Assembly: GCA_947561585.1 (NCBI GenBank)
Contig: CANNZV010002358.1
Span: 37,898-101,897, forward strand
Source of the DNA: Caprella mutica
Taxonomy: Eukaryota; Arthropoda; Malacostraca; Amphipoda; Caprellidae
DNA length: 64,000 nt
Reading direction: 5' to 3'
The notes below the pieces were generated by a model. It was given only the letters and a program-made list of their open reading frames with translations. It searched no databases and was not told where the DNA came from. The translations under genes and the position numbers were made by a program. This document shows positions 1 through 9,960 of this stretch, piece after piece; within the stretch, counting starts at the first letter, position 1, and each line of letters opens with the position of its first letter.

Positions 1-37
1 TTTTTTTAATAACACATTACCGCATGTTATTATACAA

Positions 38-109
38 TCTTTATGAATTTTGGGTAAACCATACATTACCCCCGGTGAAGAGCTGGACAGCCTCAGATAG
101 TCGTGTACA
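38..109 (-). repeat. Inverted internal fragment of the Penelope-like element
   Basis: The reverse complement matches 1770-1842 of the same element, the stretch encoding the SSPGVMYGLPKIHK motif of the RT, with about one mismatch. It abuts the left pseudo-LTR at 110. Bases 1-37 do not match the element and may be flanking DNA. Confidence 0.85.
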
Positions 110-829
110 GTAAATTAACATCTTTAATTAGTATGTTTTATCCTCAAATCGATCCTAAATTCATTTTCAATTCTTCTAACACTATTGGCAATATGTTTAA
201 GTATAAGGACAAACTCCCACCTTTACTTGTTTCCAACATCATTTATAAATTCACTTGCGGTCAGTGCTCCGCGGCCTACATAGGCGAGACAAGGAAAAAA
301 TTAAAGGTTCGAGTTTGTTAACACAGAGGGGGTTTCCTTCAGAAACCCCTTTACTGTTTTATCTAATCAAGAAAATAGCAAAATTTTAAACCATTCATAT
401 GATAATAACCATCAAATTTCGGAAAATGATTTCAAAATTTTATCAACCTGCAATAGTTACGATTTGAGGACATTGGAATCCATTTTTATTTATGAACAGA
501 AGCCCCAATTAAATTCACAAGGGGCTTCAACTGATTTATTTATTTTAAAATGATTTTTTCTTTTATATGTAGATTGTTTTTCACTGAGTTCATTTATTTG
601 TTTATTTAAATTAATTAATTGTAACATAGTGATATTTACTGATTTCTGTATCCTAGATAGGAGACATTTTGTATTTATATAGTAGAATTAAGATATGTTT
701 AGGTTTCCTGAGGATGATTTTTTGAAAAAATCGAAAGCTTGAAGAAATATGGACTTTTTTATTACCACCCTTGTTTTTATCTTCATTATTAAAATTCGGT
801 TTCCACGGAACAAATCTATTATTGAAACT
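110..829 (+). repeat. Left pseudo-LTR of the Penelope-like element
   Basis: This is a copy of 2819-3530, covering the C-terminal coding part (the endonuclease core) and the 3' untranslated tail. The coding part is dead: a CAA-to-TAA change creates a stop at 319-321 and one extra G follows at about 330. The match ends near 829, where the left copy continues into the element's 5' coding region while the right copy ends at the copia LTR. Confidence 0.85.
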
Positions 830-1132
830 TTACGTTACCGCTATGGAGAACAAGTAGTGAAATTATTTCGAAATTGTGAAAAGTTAGACTTCAAAATCAA
901 GAAGACTGAAGAAGACATTTATTTTCTGACATCGTGCATTAAGAACAAGTTAACTCCAAAATTTGTTAATTTCAAGCTTTATTCGAGTAGGATTCGTCGC
1001 ACCTCCTTTTACAGCGATTTCCAGAAGAAACTTCTGGAAGATGAATTAAATGAAAAAAGAACTCAAAACGCACATTATTATCAAGATATTCCATACTTTG
1101 TAGTGATCTGCAAGCAACAACATCATGGATAG
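749..1132 (+). CDS. Penelope-like element, N-terminal ORF fragment
   Basis: This 127-codon frame starts inside the left pseudo-LTR with a short hydrophobic stretch followed by a basic region. It precedes the RT frame and is offset from it. The RT frame is open from about 1054, so the two overlap at 1054-1132. A single frameshift in that overlap most simply explains why the N-terminal region and the RT are apart. The N-terminal part of Penelope-like proteins is poorly conserved, so the assignment rests on position and frame continuity. Confidence 0.6.
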   Translation: MDFFITTLVFIFIIKIRFPRNKSIIETLRYRYGEQVVKLFRNCEKLDFKIKKTEEDIYFLTSCIKNKLTPKFVNFKLYSSRIRRTSFYSDFQKKLLEDELNEKRTQNAHYYQDIPYFVVICKQQHHG

Positions 1133-1221
1133 ATTTCAATCATCTCTTCTCATATATCAACAACCACAACAGTAACAAAATAGATGAAGTTAAAGAAATT
1201 CATAGACGTAAACTTTTTAAT

Positions 1222-3261
1222 TTGGGATTACGAACAGCAAGAGATGAGCTTGACCCTAGTAACTTAATATTTAATTACTCAAGAAAAAGATTATCAACAA
1301 ATGAAGTAAATGCCCTAGCTAATGGACTCAAATTTGGACTTCCTCCTAAGAAAATATATTATCACAAATTTTTCCTCTCTTTTGAAAAACAATTCACTGA
1401 TTTGAAAAATAATGACATCTCACCACTTCTTCCCGATGGTTTAAATCGAGTAAGGACTTCATTGAAACACCTTGCTTACAGCACATTTTACTCCTTCAAC
1501 CCTCACAGTCTCAACCCGGATAAGAAACTAGTTAGCACACTTCAAAATTTGAGCAAAGATAAGGATATCGTTATTTTGAAACCAGATAAAGGAAACGGCA
1601 TAGTTATTTTGGATAAAGAAGATTACAACTCAAAGATGCAAGAGATTATTTCGGACACCACCAAATTTAAAATTATAAATGAAGACTGGTTTAAAGTTAC
1701 ATTAAGACACGAAGACAAAATTAATCGATTTTTGGCAAAACTTCTTAAAGAGAAGCACATCAGTCAAGCTGTACACGACCATCTGAGGCTGTCCAGCTCT
1801 TCACCGGGGGTAATGTATGGTTTACCCAAAATTCATAAAGTTAATGTCCCTTTACGACCAATTTTATCATCAATAGGCACAGCTGGTTATAAAATCTCTA
1901 AATTTCTTCTACCATATTTAACTCCACTCACTTCTAACCAATATACTGTTCAAGATAGTTTCTCATTTGTTAAAGATATAATCAACACTCCAAATAGTAA
2001 TAAGTATGTAATGGCTAGTTTTGACATTAAGTCACTTTTTACAAATATTCCCATAAATGAAACTATTAATATTGCTTCCGATTCATTGTACGACAACAAT
2101 ATTTATGATGTCCCTTCTTTTTCAAAATTATATTTTAAGAATCTTCTGGAAATGGCTGTAAAGGAGGTGTTATTTATTTTTAATAATGTTTTATATTCTC
2201 AGTTCGATGGTGTAGCTATGGGTAATCCCTTAGGTCCAACGCTAGCGAACGTTTTCTTGTGCTATCATGAAGTAAATTGGCTCAATAATTGTCCTTCTGA
2301 CTTTAAACCAGTAGTTTATAAAAGATACATTGACGATACTTTCATACTTTTTAGGCACAGTTCTCACATTACAAAATTTCTAAACTATTTAAATTCTCAA
2401 CATTCTAATATTAAATTCACTTGTGAGACTGAAATTGATTCCAAATTAAATTTCTTAGACGTTTTAATAAGTAGAGAAAATGATAAATTTATTACTTCTG
2501 TATATCGCAAGAAAACGTTCACTGGCCTTGGTATGAAATTTAATTCTTTTATTCCTTTTAGTTTTAAACTCAATATTATTTCATGTTTAGTTTATAGGGC
2601 CTTTAGGATTTGTTCTAATGTAACTTTGTTTGAAAATGAATTGTCTTATCTTAGGGAATATTTTTTGAGAAATAAGTTCACAAACAAAATTATAGATAGT
2701 ATGTTTAGGAAGACCATAGATAATTTATATAATCCACCTCCTTCTAAAATAACTTGTTCTAGGAAACCAATTTATGTTAAATTAGAATATTTAGGCCATT
2801 ATTCCAATGTCCTCAAACGTAAATTAACATCTTTAATTAGTAAGTTTTACCCTCAAATCGATCCTAAATTCATTTTCAATTCTTCTAACACTATTGGCAA
2901 TATGTTTAAGTATAAGGACAAACTCCCACCTTTACTTGTTTCCAACGTCATTTATAAATTCACTTGCGGACAGTGCTCCGCGGCCTACATAGGCGAGACA
3001 AGGAAACAATTAAAGGTTCGAGTTTGTCAACACAGAGGGGTTTCCTTCAGAAACCCCTTTACTGTTTTATCTAATCAAGAAAATAGCAAAATTTTAAACC
3101 ATTCATATGATAATAACCATCAAATTTCGGAAAATGATTTCAAAATTTTATCAACCTGCAATAGTTACGATTTGAGGACATTGGAATCCATTTTTATTTA
3201 TGAACAGAAGCCCCAATTAAATTCACAAGGGGCTTCAACTGAATTATTTATTTTAAAATGA
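1222..3261 (+). CDS. Penelope-like reverse transcriptase with GIY-YIG endonuclease
   Basis: This 679-codon frame is the catalytic polyprotein. It copies element RNA into DNA at a nick made by its own endonuclease. Visible features, numbered from 1222: the KPDKGNGIVILDK motif typical of the family near 120; a PGVMYGLPKIHK block near 197; RT motif A with Asp268 in FDIKSLF; motif B GNPLGPTLAN near 334; and the catalytic YIDD at 369-372. The C-terminal GIY-YIG nuclease has an IYKF strand near 577, YIGET near 589 with a downstream Arg, and a Glu in LESIFI near 655. The first codon at 1222 is TTG and the frame is open upstream to about 1054, so the true start is upstream, across a frameshift. No stop lies inside the RT or nuclease. 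The 3' end of this frame is duplicated in the left pseudo-LTR. Confidence 0.92.
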   Translation: MGLRTARDELDPSNLIFNYSRKRLSTNEVNALANGLKFGLPPKKIYYHKFFLSFEKQFTDLKNNDISPLLPDGLNRVRTSLKHLAYSTFYSFNPHSLNPDKKLVSTLQNLSKDKDIVILKPDKGNGIVILDKEDYNSKMQEIISDTTKFKIINEDWFKVTLRHEDKINRFLAKLLKEKHISQAVHDHLRLSSSSPGVMYGLPKIHKVNVPLRPILSSIGTAGYKISKFLLPYLTPLTSNQYTVQDSFSFVKDIINTPNSNKYVMASFDIKSLFTNIPINETINIASDSLYDNNIYDVPSFSKLYFKNLLEMAVKEVLFIFNNVLYSQFDGVAMGNPLGPTLANVFLCYHEVNWLNNCPSDFKPVVYKRYIDDTFILFRHSSHITKFLNYLNSQHSNIKFTCETEIDSKLNFLDVLISRENDKFITSVYRKKTFTGLGMKFNSFIPFSFKLNIISCLVYRAFRICSNVTLFENELSYLREYFLRNKFTNKIIDSMFRKTIDNLYNPPPSKITCSRKPIYVKLEYLGHYSNVLKRKLTSLISKFYPQIDPKFIFNSSNTIGNMFKYKDKLPPLLVSNVIYKFTCGQCSAAYIGETRKQLKVRVCQHRGVSFRNPFTVLSNQENSKILNHSYDNNHQISENDFKILSTCNSYDLRTLESIFIYEQKPQLNSQGASTELFILK

Positions 3262-3530
3262 TTTTTTCTTTTATATGTAGATTGTTTTTCACTGAGTTCA
3301 TTTATTTGTTTATTTAAATTAATTAATTGTAACATTAGTGATATTTACTGATTTCTGTATCCTAGATAGGAGAATTTTGTATTTATATAGTAGAATTAAG
3401 ATATGTTTAGGTTTCCTGAGGATGATTTTTTGAAAAAATCGAAAGCTTGAAGAAATATGGACTTTTTTATTACCACCCTTGTTTTTATCTTCATTATTAA
3501 AATTCGGTTTCCACGGAACAAATCTATTAT
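2819..3530 (+). repeat. Right pseudo-LTR of the Penelope-like element
   Basis: This is the intact counterpart of 110-829. It contains the last ~150 codons of the RT/nuclease frame and a 3' tail containing a GATGATTTTTTGAAAAAATC inverted repeat near 3420. It is shared base for base with the left copy apart from small indels. It terminates at the junction with the copia LTR. Confidence 0.85.
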
Positions 3531-3634
3531 TGTTATTTAAACAATAGGTAATTTAATATAGCTGAGCTAGTCTAACAGGAAGTTAACATTAAACATATAA
3601 AGAGTGTGTAATACATTTAAACTAAAATTTCAAC
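3531..3634 (-). repeat. Truncated 3' LTR of copia copy 1
   Basis: Matches 8296-8400 of the 5' LTR of the same element. On the minus strand it begins TGTTGAAATTTTAG next to a purine-rich GTGAGGAGGAG tract (3635-3645), the likely polypurine primer. The remaining ~235 bp of the LTR are missing at the boundary with the Penelope-like element. Confidence 0.85.
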
Positions 3635-3652
3635 ACTCCTCCTCACACGACA

Positions 3653-6600
3653 TTATATATTTTTCATGCCTATTAATTCAACTAATTTGGTAAATCTATC
3701 AGTAGGCAACGGTTTAGTGAATATGTCAGCAAGCATAGTTTCACTGGGGCAATACACAAGTTTAATTGTGTTTGAAGCAACAAGATCTCTAATGTAATGA
3801 AATTTAATATCAATGTGTTTCGATCTAGGATGATTTTTAGCATTTTTAGCAATACAAATAGCTGACTAATTATCCTCAAACAAAACTATAGGATTCTTAT
3901 TAGGTACTTTAAGATCTAATAGTAATTTATTTAGAAATACAGCTTCTTGGGAGGCACCAGAGAGGGAAACATATTCAACTTCAGCCGTTGATAAAGCAAC
4001 ACATGACTGTTTCACAGAGCGCCAAGAAATAATGGAATTATTTAACATAAAGCATTGGCCAGAAGTACTTTTCCTATCAACTCTGTTACCTGCCCAGTCG
4101 GCATCAGAATAACCAATCAACTCAGAATCTTCATTACCATAGGAAATGCCAAGATCAGGTGTGCCCTTTAGGTATCTAAATATTCTCTTAATTGCAGACC
4201 AGTGCTTAGTGTTTGGATTGGAACAAAATTTAGAGACATTTCCAACTGCATAAGTTATGTCCGGTCTAGTTTTAGTAGATAGATACAGTAAAGCACCTAC
4301 AGCTGACTGATATTTAGTTTTATCTACTAGTTCACAATCATCAGTAGTTGGTTCCAAATGAGAATTAACATCAGCAGGGGTTGAAACCGGTTTACAATTA
4401 TTGAATTCAAATCTATCTAATAACTCGTTGACAAATGAAGATTGATTTAGGGCTATTTTATTTTCGTCTTGTACGACTTTTATGCCTAAGAAATAGGATA
4501 ATTTTCCTAAGTCTTTCATCTCAAATTTAGCACTTAAATCAGTCTTGATTTTAGTCAGGTCATCATAGTTCTTACATGCTACAATAATATCATCTACATA
4601 CACAGAAATGAAGCATGGAGAGTTATTGATTACTTTAACATATATACATGAGTCACAAGAGGACTGAATAAATCCTAAGGATTTAAGATATGCATCCAAA
4701 GCATCATTCCAACATTTGGGTGATTGTTTTAACCCATACATAGATTTATTTAGTTTACATACTAAATCTTCTTTTCCTGGAATAGCATAGCCAGGAGGCT
4801 GTCTAATATAAACATTTTCTTTAAGATCCCCATTCAAAAAATCAGAATTGACATCCAAGTGATGTACAAATAATTTTTGGTTAGCTGCTAAAGATAACAT
4901 GGTTCGCACCGATTCAAATTTCACTACAGGAGCAAAAATTTCTTCATCATAGTCGATTCCAGGTCTCTGTAAAAACCCTGAGCGACTTATCTAGCTTTAT
5001 ATGAAACCACTCTACCATCAGATCCCTTTTTTCTTTTAAACACCCATTTAGATTTAATTATGTTTAAATCTGAGGTAGGTTTTACGAGTTCAAAAACTTT
5101 ATGTTTCTCAAAAGCATTTAATTCCCTCTCCATGGCATGTTTCCATTTAGAGGATTCAGAACCGCTATTAAGAGCCTCAGATACCGACCTAGGCTCGATA
5201 TTGATATTCCCATTTACTAATAAACCCTCCTCCTCCTCAAACTGATCATACTCCCAACTACCATATCTAATAGGAGCTCGACGAATTCTAGACGATCGTC
5301 TAAGATCCTCATCAGGACTGATAGCTGGTACAGGTTGCGCATCAGGGAGGATTATTTGAGGATTATTTTCAGGAGTTTGGTTCTCAGGCCCAGCAGGTTC
5401 TGAATCTTCTGAAGGGAACACCAGTGGAGAGGTAGGAGTCTCAATCAGTTGAGGATTCTCAATCTTAGATGAAATTGATTCATCAAAGGTTACATTCCTG
5501 GAAAAGAAGATTCTTTTAGATTCAACATCATACATCTTATACCCTTTAGTAACTGTGCCATAGCCAATAAACAGACATTTGGTAGCTTTATTTTCTAATT
5601 TTGATCGTTCATCTCGAGAAATATGCGCATACCCAGTGCATCCAAAAACTTTTACATGACTAACATTAGGTTTTCTAAGATTTAAAGCTTCATATGGAGT
5701 TTTATTTACTAAAAATGAATTAATGCATCTATTATTTAGATAATTTGCAGTATATAGTGCTTCACCCCAGAATTCCTCATCAATTCCTGAATCAGATAAC
5801 ATACATCTAACTTTTTCCATAATAGTTCTATTAAATCTTTCAGCTAACCCATTTTGTTCAGGAGTTTTAGGAATAGATTTCTGGTGAATTATACCTTCAT
5901 TTCGTAAATATGATTCAAACTTATTTGAGGTATATTCTCCTCCATTATCTGACTGCAAGGTTTTAATTTTCCTTTCATAAATATTTTCAACCATAGCTTT
6001 CCATTCCAAAAACTTCTGAAACACATCACTCTTATGGGCAATAACATATATCCAGGAGTATCGAGTAGCATGATCAATAAAGGTCAGAAAATATGAATTA
6101 TTACCCCTGGAAGTGGGAGTAATTTTCCCACAGACATCTGTGTGGATTAAATCAAGAGGTTTACAATTTTACTTAATGCTTGTAGAAAAAGGTATTTTAT
6201 GCATTTTCCCATTACAGCAGTGTTCACACACGCCTTCTATAGCTTTTAATTTACTATCCAGACCATTTACTGATTTAGTTTGGATCATTTTAGTCAAGTT
6301 ATCGTTACCTATATGACCGAGCCTTCTATGCCATAGAATGTTTACTTTATTTTGATCAACAGTTACTGCAGCTTTATGAACTAAAGTATTTAGATAATAG
6401 AGTTGACCAACACAGTTAGCCTCAGCAATTAACTCTTTATTTTCGTTCAATATTTTACATTTATCATTTTCAAAAATAATAGATTTATTATTATTTGTCA
6501 TTTTTGACACTGATAGTAGATTAAAAGCTAGATTTGGCACATATAGTACATCATTTATTGAACATTTTCTACTTCCACCACCTGGTATATTCACAATAAC

Positions 6601-7567
6601 AGAAACATTTCCTAGTGAAATAGCTTGCAAGACATCTCCATTACCTACTTTAACATTGATAGGTTTGCTAATATTTGCAAAATCTTTACATAAATTTTTA
6701 TCACCACTCATGTGTGATGAAGAGCCTGAATCTATTATCCAAATATTACTGTCGGCATATTTGTTACAAAGAGCGATATCATTAGCATACATTGTGTGAT
6801 TAAGTTCTATATGACTTACATTTACACCATTTGGCTGGTTTTGAGTTCTGTTAGTTTGAGAATACCGTTTAAATTTAAAGCAGTCTTTCTTCACGTGTCC
6901 CAATTTTTTGCAAAAATGGAACTTGATTGACTGTTTATTTACTGCAGCATCAATCTGAGTATTTGATAATGCCAAAGCATCATTGGATTTAATACTCAAC
7001 TTTTCAGCTTCTCTCCGGAGTGTGTCAGCTACGGTAATCCAGGTAGGTATGTCTATCTGTGCTTCAAGTGCGGTAACAAGCACTTCAAACGGCTGTGGTA
7101 GTGATGATAGGAGACAAATAACTTTATCCTCTTCACTGATCACTTGATTTAACAAGGCAAGCTCTTGAAAAACTTCAGTTAGTTCTTTCAAGTGGGAGTT
7201 GAGTAGTTCGGGAGACTTCAATTTTAAGTTGTAAAGCTTCTTCTTCAGACGAAATTTGTTCGCCCAAGTGTTTTTTCTGAAACGTTTCTTGAAGGGTGGT
7301 CCAGACAGCTTGTGGATCCGTGGGTTGTCCAACTAAGTACAATTGATCCGGTGAAATAGATAGTACTATATCTGCCAGAGCTTTATTCTTGTTATTAGCA
7401 TAGGCAGCTTTAACATCAGTTGAAGCGGAATCTATTGGAACTGGTTTAGTTCCATCAGCAAAATCCATCAGTTTCTCTCTTAAGAGATACATCTTCATCT
7501 GTACCCTCCATGTGGGGTAATTATTTCCGTCTAGGGGAACAATCCCCGGTAACTTATTTGAAGACAT
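3653..7567 (-). pseudogene. copia gag-pol, inactivated
   Basis: The domain order is Gag, CCHC knuckle, aspartic protease (IIDSGSSSHMSG), integrase with its HHCC finger, reverse transcriptase (VYVDD) and RNase H. Comparison with copy 2 shows the breaks. An extra T in the run at 7271-7276 shifts frame in Gag. Stops lie at 6169-6171 (between the HHCC finger and the integrase core), 4987-4989 (before the RT) and 3866-3868 (in RNase H). One base is lost from the A run near 4971 and three bases are gained near 4945. The first zinc-knuckle cysteine is replaced by Phe. The start at 7567 (MSSNKLPG) is chosen because it matches copy 2; an in-frame ATG nine codons upstream also exists. The stop is at 3653-3655. 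Confidence 0.92.
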
Positions 7568-8048
7568 GTTTTCAAAGTATTTATTATCATTCAATACTTA
7601 ACAAACATAAACAAACAAAGCAGTTAAATTGATTAACTGTTTAACTGAATTGATGTTTTAAAATTATTCTAATTTATAAGAATAACTTCACTGAATATAA
7701 TTATTAATATTGGAACAGCAACACAAGTCTTAGTTCGCAAGAACCTTTTGTTGAAAGACTGTTTACCAAAGGATAAGGTCACAGATTTAAAGGTAATTTG
7801 TGACCTCTCTTGACACCTCTTCCGCACAAATACTAAATAATTATACTATAAAAACAAGTACATTTTCGCTAGAGCAGTCCATATAATCGACCTCATTAGC
7901 GCGTTAACACGATATGCTTACACAAGCGTTCGTGCGTATATGTTTCATTTAGTTTAACACTTTTTCACTGCACTTCGTTTTTATTGATTACTGTTATAAA
8001 CTTCTAACTTGTTTAAACATAATTTGATTTATAAACTCTTATCGTTCA

Positions 8049-8062
8049 CTGGGCCCATAACC
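8049..8062 (-). other. Primer-binding site of copia copy 1
   Basis: On the minus strand, GGTTATGGGCCCAG lies immediately inside the 5' LTR. This matches an internal segment of initiator Met-tRNA, the half-tRNA primer known for Drosophila copia. The same string occurs at the equivalent place in copy 2. Confidence 0.85.
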
Positions 8063-8400
8063 TGTTAGAATTAGGTTAAATTACAGTGGGTTAACAACGT
8101 TAAGACATAGAGTTTATTTAAAGAGTAATATGTTATACAGAGAGAAGTCTATTGGAGAGATGAGTGGAATACATCTCTCACTGAGTAATGCAAAGAACCG
8201 ACTGACTTAAGAATTTACATGCGGTGTTATTTAACACGCGCCGGAACTGTAATGGACTTTAGACCTTAAGTCCGTTTCTCATAAAAGTAATACATTGTTA
8301 TTTAAACAATAGGTAATTTAATATAGCTGAGCTAGTCTAACAGGAAGTTAACATTAAACATATAAAGAGTGTGTAATACATTTAAACTAAAATTTCAACA
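8063..8400 (-). repeat. 5' LTR of copia copy 1
   Basis: A 338-bp LTR, beginning TGTTGAAATTTTAG and ending CTAATTCTAACA on the minus strand, with TG...CA termini. It matches both LTRs of copy 2 (17506-17843 and 29974-30320) with scattered substitutions. Confidence 0.9.
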
Positions 8401-9429
8401 GAAATCGCTACTTCCTCTCTATTTGGATCCATGCAATCAATGGTGTCTCCAAGTTTGTCTTCTGTTTCTTCAAGCAGTTACTTGAGCTTATCACGGCAGG
8501 CGTGAGATGGATGGTGAAACTAGTTGTTTGATAACTCTTCTATGTATTTCTATCCTTAAGAAAAAACACACAGTTACCTGCAAGAAATTGCAGGATTCAG
8601 CAAAAGAAGAGTTTAACTTAATAGAACACTTGGGTATAAAATATAACTCTATGCCAACACAATAATGAATGACACTGAAACTAATGTTATATAATCTAGT
8701 ACGTTAATAACTCAAGGTTATTTTACCTATTGACCTACTATGTATATATTAAATTGACGTAAGTTACTTCTTGGTGTTTTTTAGAATGGCCACGTGTGGA
8801 GGGAGAAGTAACAGGAACCATTCGGAATGGTGACAAAGTAACTACTGAGCTTACTTTGATATAGCTACTATTATGAGTATATAAAATAATATATAGCTAC
8901 TTAGGAATGTTGAGCGAGCGGCTCGCACAACATTGAACCGCGAGAAACTAATAATTATCACTCCACGATAATAACTAATTCATTTAAATTAAAGGACTAT
9001 AAGAGGGAAAAACTACGGAATGAAGGAACGGAAAAATAGTAAAAAAAAAGGATAGTAATTAAACTCAAAAATAATCGATACGGTGACAGATCTCGCTGTT
9101 AAAAATGTTCTCTTCCTTTTCAATGGTAAATTATTTTCCCAATTTAATGGTGTAGGCATGGGAATTTAATCCTCTCGATCCGGTAGCCGGTAAATTGCTC
9201 GATATAATTATATAATGAATCTGTATTTGATAACGTTCGCTCTTGATTTGATATATTAAATCTACATTTAAAATAAATACATAGTTTTTCCATAAGTCTA
9301 TGGATCTTTGAGCGTATTAGTATACGCAATATAGGTAGGTATTTATCAATACCTACCTACCGACCTTCAACTGTTCATCAAAAGCCAAATAGTTACCTGT
9401 GTTCATCAATACATACCTATTCACCATTT
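8401..9429. other. AT-rich non-coding stretch
   Basis: No convincing gene is visible apart from the short RT scrap at 9085-9165. A few short inverted runs occur around 9330-9370 (repeated CCTACC). Nothing else supportable. Confidence 0.6.
9085..9165 (+). pseudogene. Remnant of a second Penelope-like RT
   Basis: About 27 codons translate as DLAVKNVLFLFNGKLFSQF followed by NGVGMG. This aligns with the segment just before RT motif B in the element at 1222-3261 (MAVKEVLFIFNNVLYSQF then DGVAMG). The two differ at many residues, so this fragment comes from a different Penelope-like family. It ends within motif B, before the GNPLGP core is complete. Its short length limits certainty. Confidence 0.6.
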
Positions 9430-9960
9430 CAATAACAGATATCAACCATGTGTAATTTACCACATTACAACCATATGTAAATTTCTATTTAAATAACAGA
9501 TGTTAACCATATGTAATTTACCACATTACAACCACATGTCAATTGTCATTTAAATAGCAGATGTTAACCATTTGCAATTTACCACATTACAACCACAACA
9601 TCTGTTATTGTAATGGTAATTGGCATGTGGATATAATGTGGTGAATTACATATGGTTAACATCTGTTATTGAAATGGTATTTGGCATGTGGTTATAATGT
9701 GGTAAATTACATATGGTTAACATATGTAATCTAAATAGTAATTGACATGTGGTTTTAATATATATAATTACATATCTGTACCATATGGTTTCAGTATGGT
9801 TTTAAACATGTGGTTATTATATTGCGTAACCACATGTTATTTTAGTGTTTAGGTTGTTTCAATGTGGATGATACATCTTGAAAACTTATTGCCACATTAT
9901 AATCACCCAACCACATGGCAGCCATGTGTAAGCCATGTGGAATTGTTTGCAGGGATATTT
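9430..9960. repeat. Palindromic 61-bp minisatellite
   Basis: Three ~61-bp units on the left (9432-9595) carry TTACCACATTACAACCA. Three on the right (9596-9775) carry the inverted form with ATGTGGTTATAATGTGG, meeting near 9596 so that ~345 bp could fold into a hairpin. Degenerate CATGTGG motifs continue to 9950 and end with TTGTTTGCAGGG. The end resembles TGTTTGCTGGG at 46449, which closes another minisatellite. Confidence 0.75.

Larger units (their letters stand above)
38..3530 (+). mobile_element. Penelope-like element with pseudo-LTRs
   Basis: The layout is typical of Penelope-like elements. A 5'-truncated copy of the 3' part (110-829) lies directly upstream of a fuller copy that ends with the same 3' part (2819-3530), so the element looks LTR-flanked. 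The two terminal segments are almost identical over about 710 bp, apart from small indels and one nonsense change in the left copy. Left of the left segment is a short inverted piece of the element's own coding region (38-109), a rearrangement often reported for this class. The element ends at 3530, exactly where the truncated LTR of the neighbouring copia element begins, so it was probably inserted into that LTR or rearranged with it. The coding region has a single frameshift. Confidence 0.9.
3531..8400 (-). mobile_element. Ty1/copia element, decayed copy 1
   Basis: This is a minus-strand copia-type LTR retrotransposon. Its 5' LTR lies at 8063-8400 and only the first ~104 bp of its 3' LTR survives (3531-3634), cut off by the Penelope-like element. 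Inside are a half-tRNA primer site, a long leader and a single gag-pol coding region with multiple inactivating changes. It is closely related to the second copia copy at 17506-30320, which lets each lesion be placed by direct comparison. Decay exceeds that of copy 2, so this copy is older or under no constraint for longer. The right target flank begins at 8401; the left one is lost. Confidence 0.92.

Noticed and set aside
3682..3879. 65-codon minus-strand frame
   Set aside because: Out-of-frame shadow of the copia RNase H region; the true frame there continues to the stop at 3653.
4000..4924. Possible independent reverse transcriptase gene
   Set aside because: It is the RT part of copia copy 1, separated from upstream domains only by mutations visible against copy 2.
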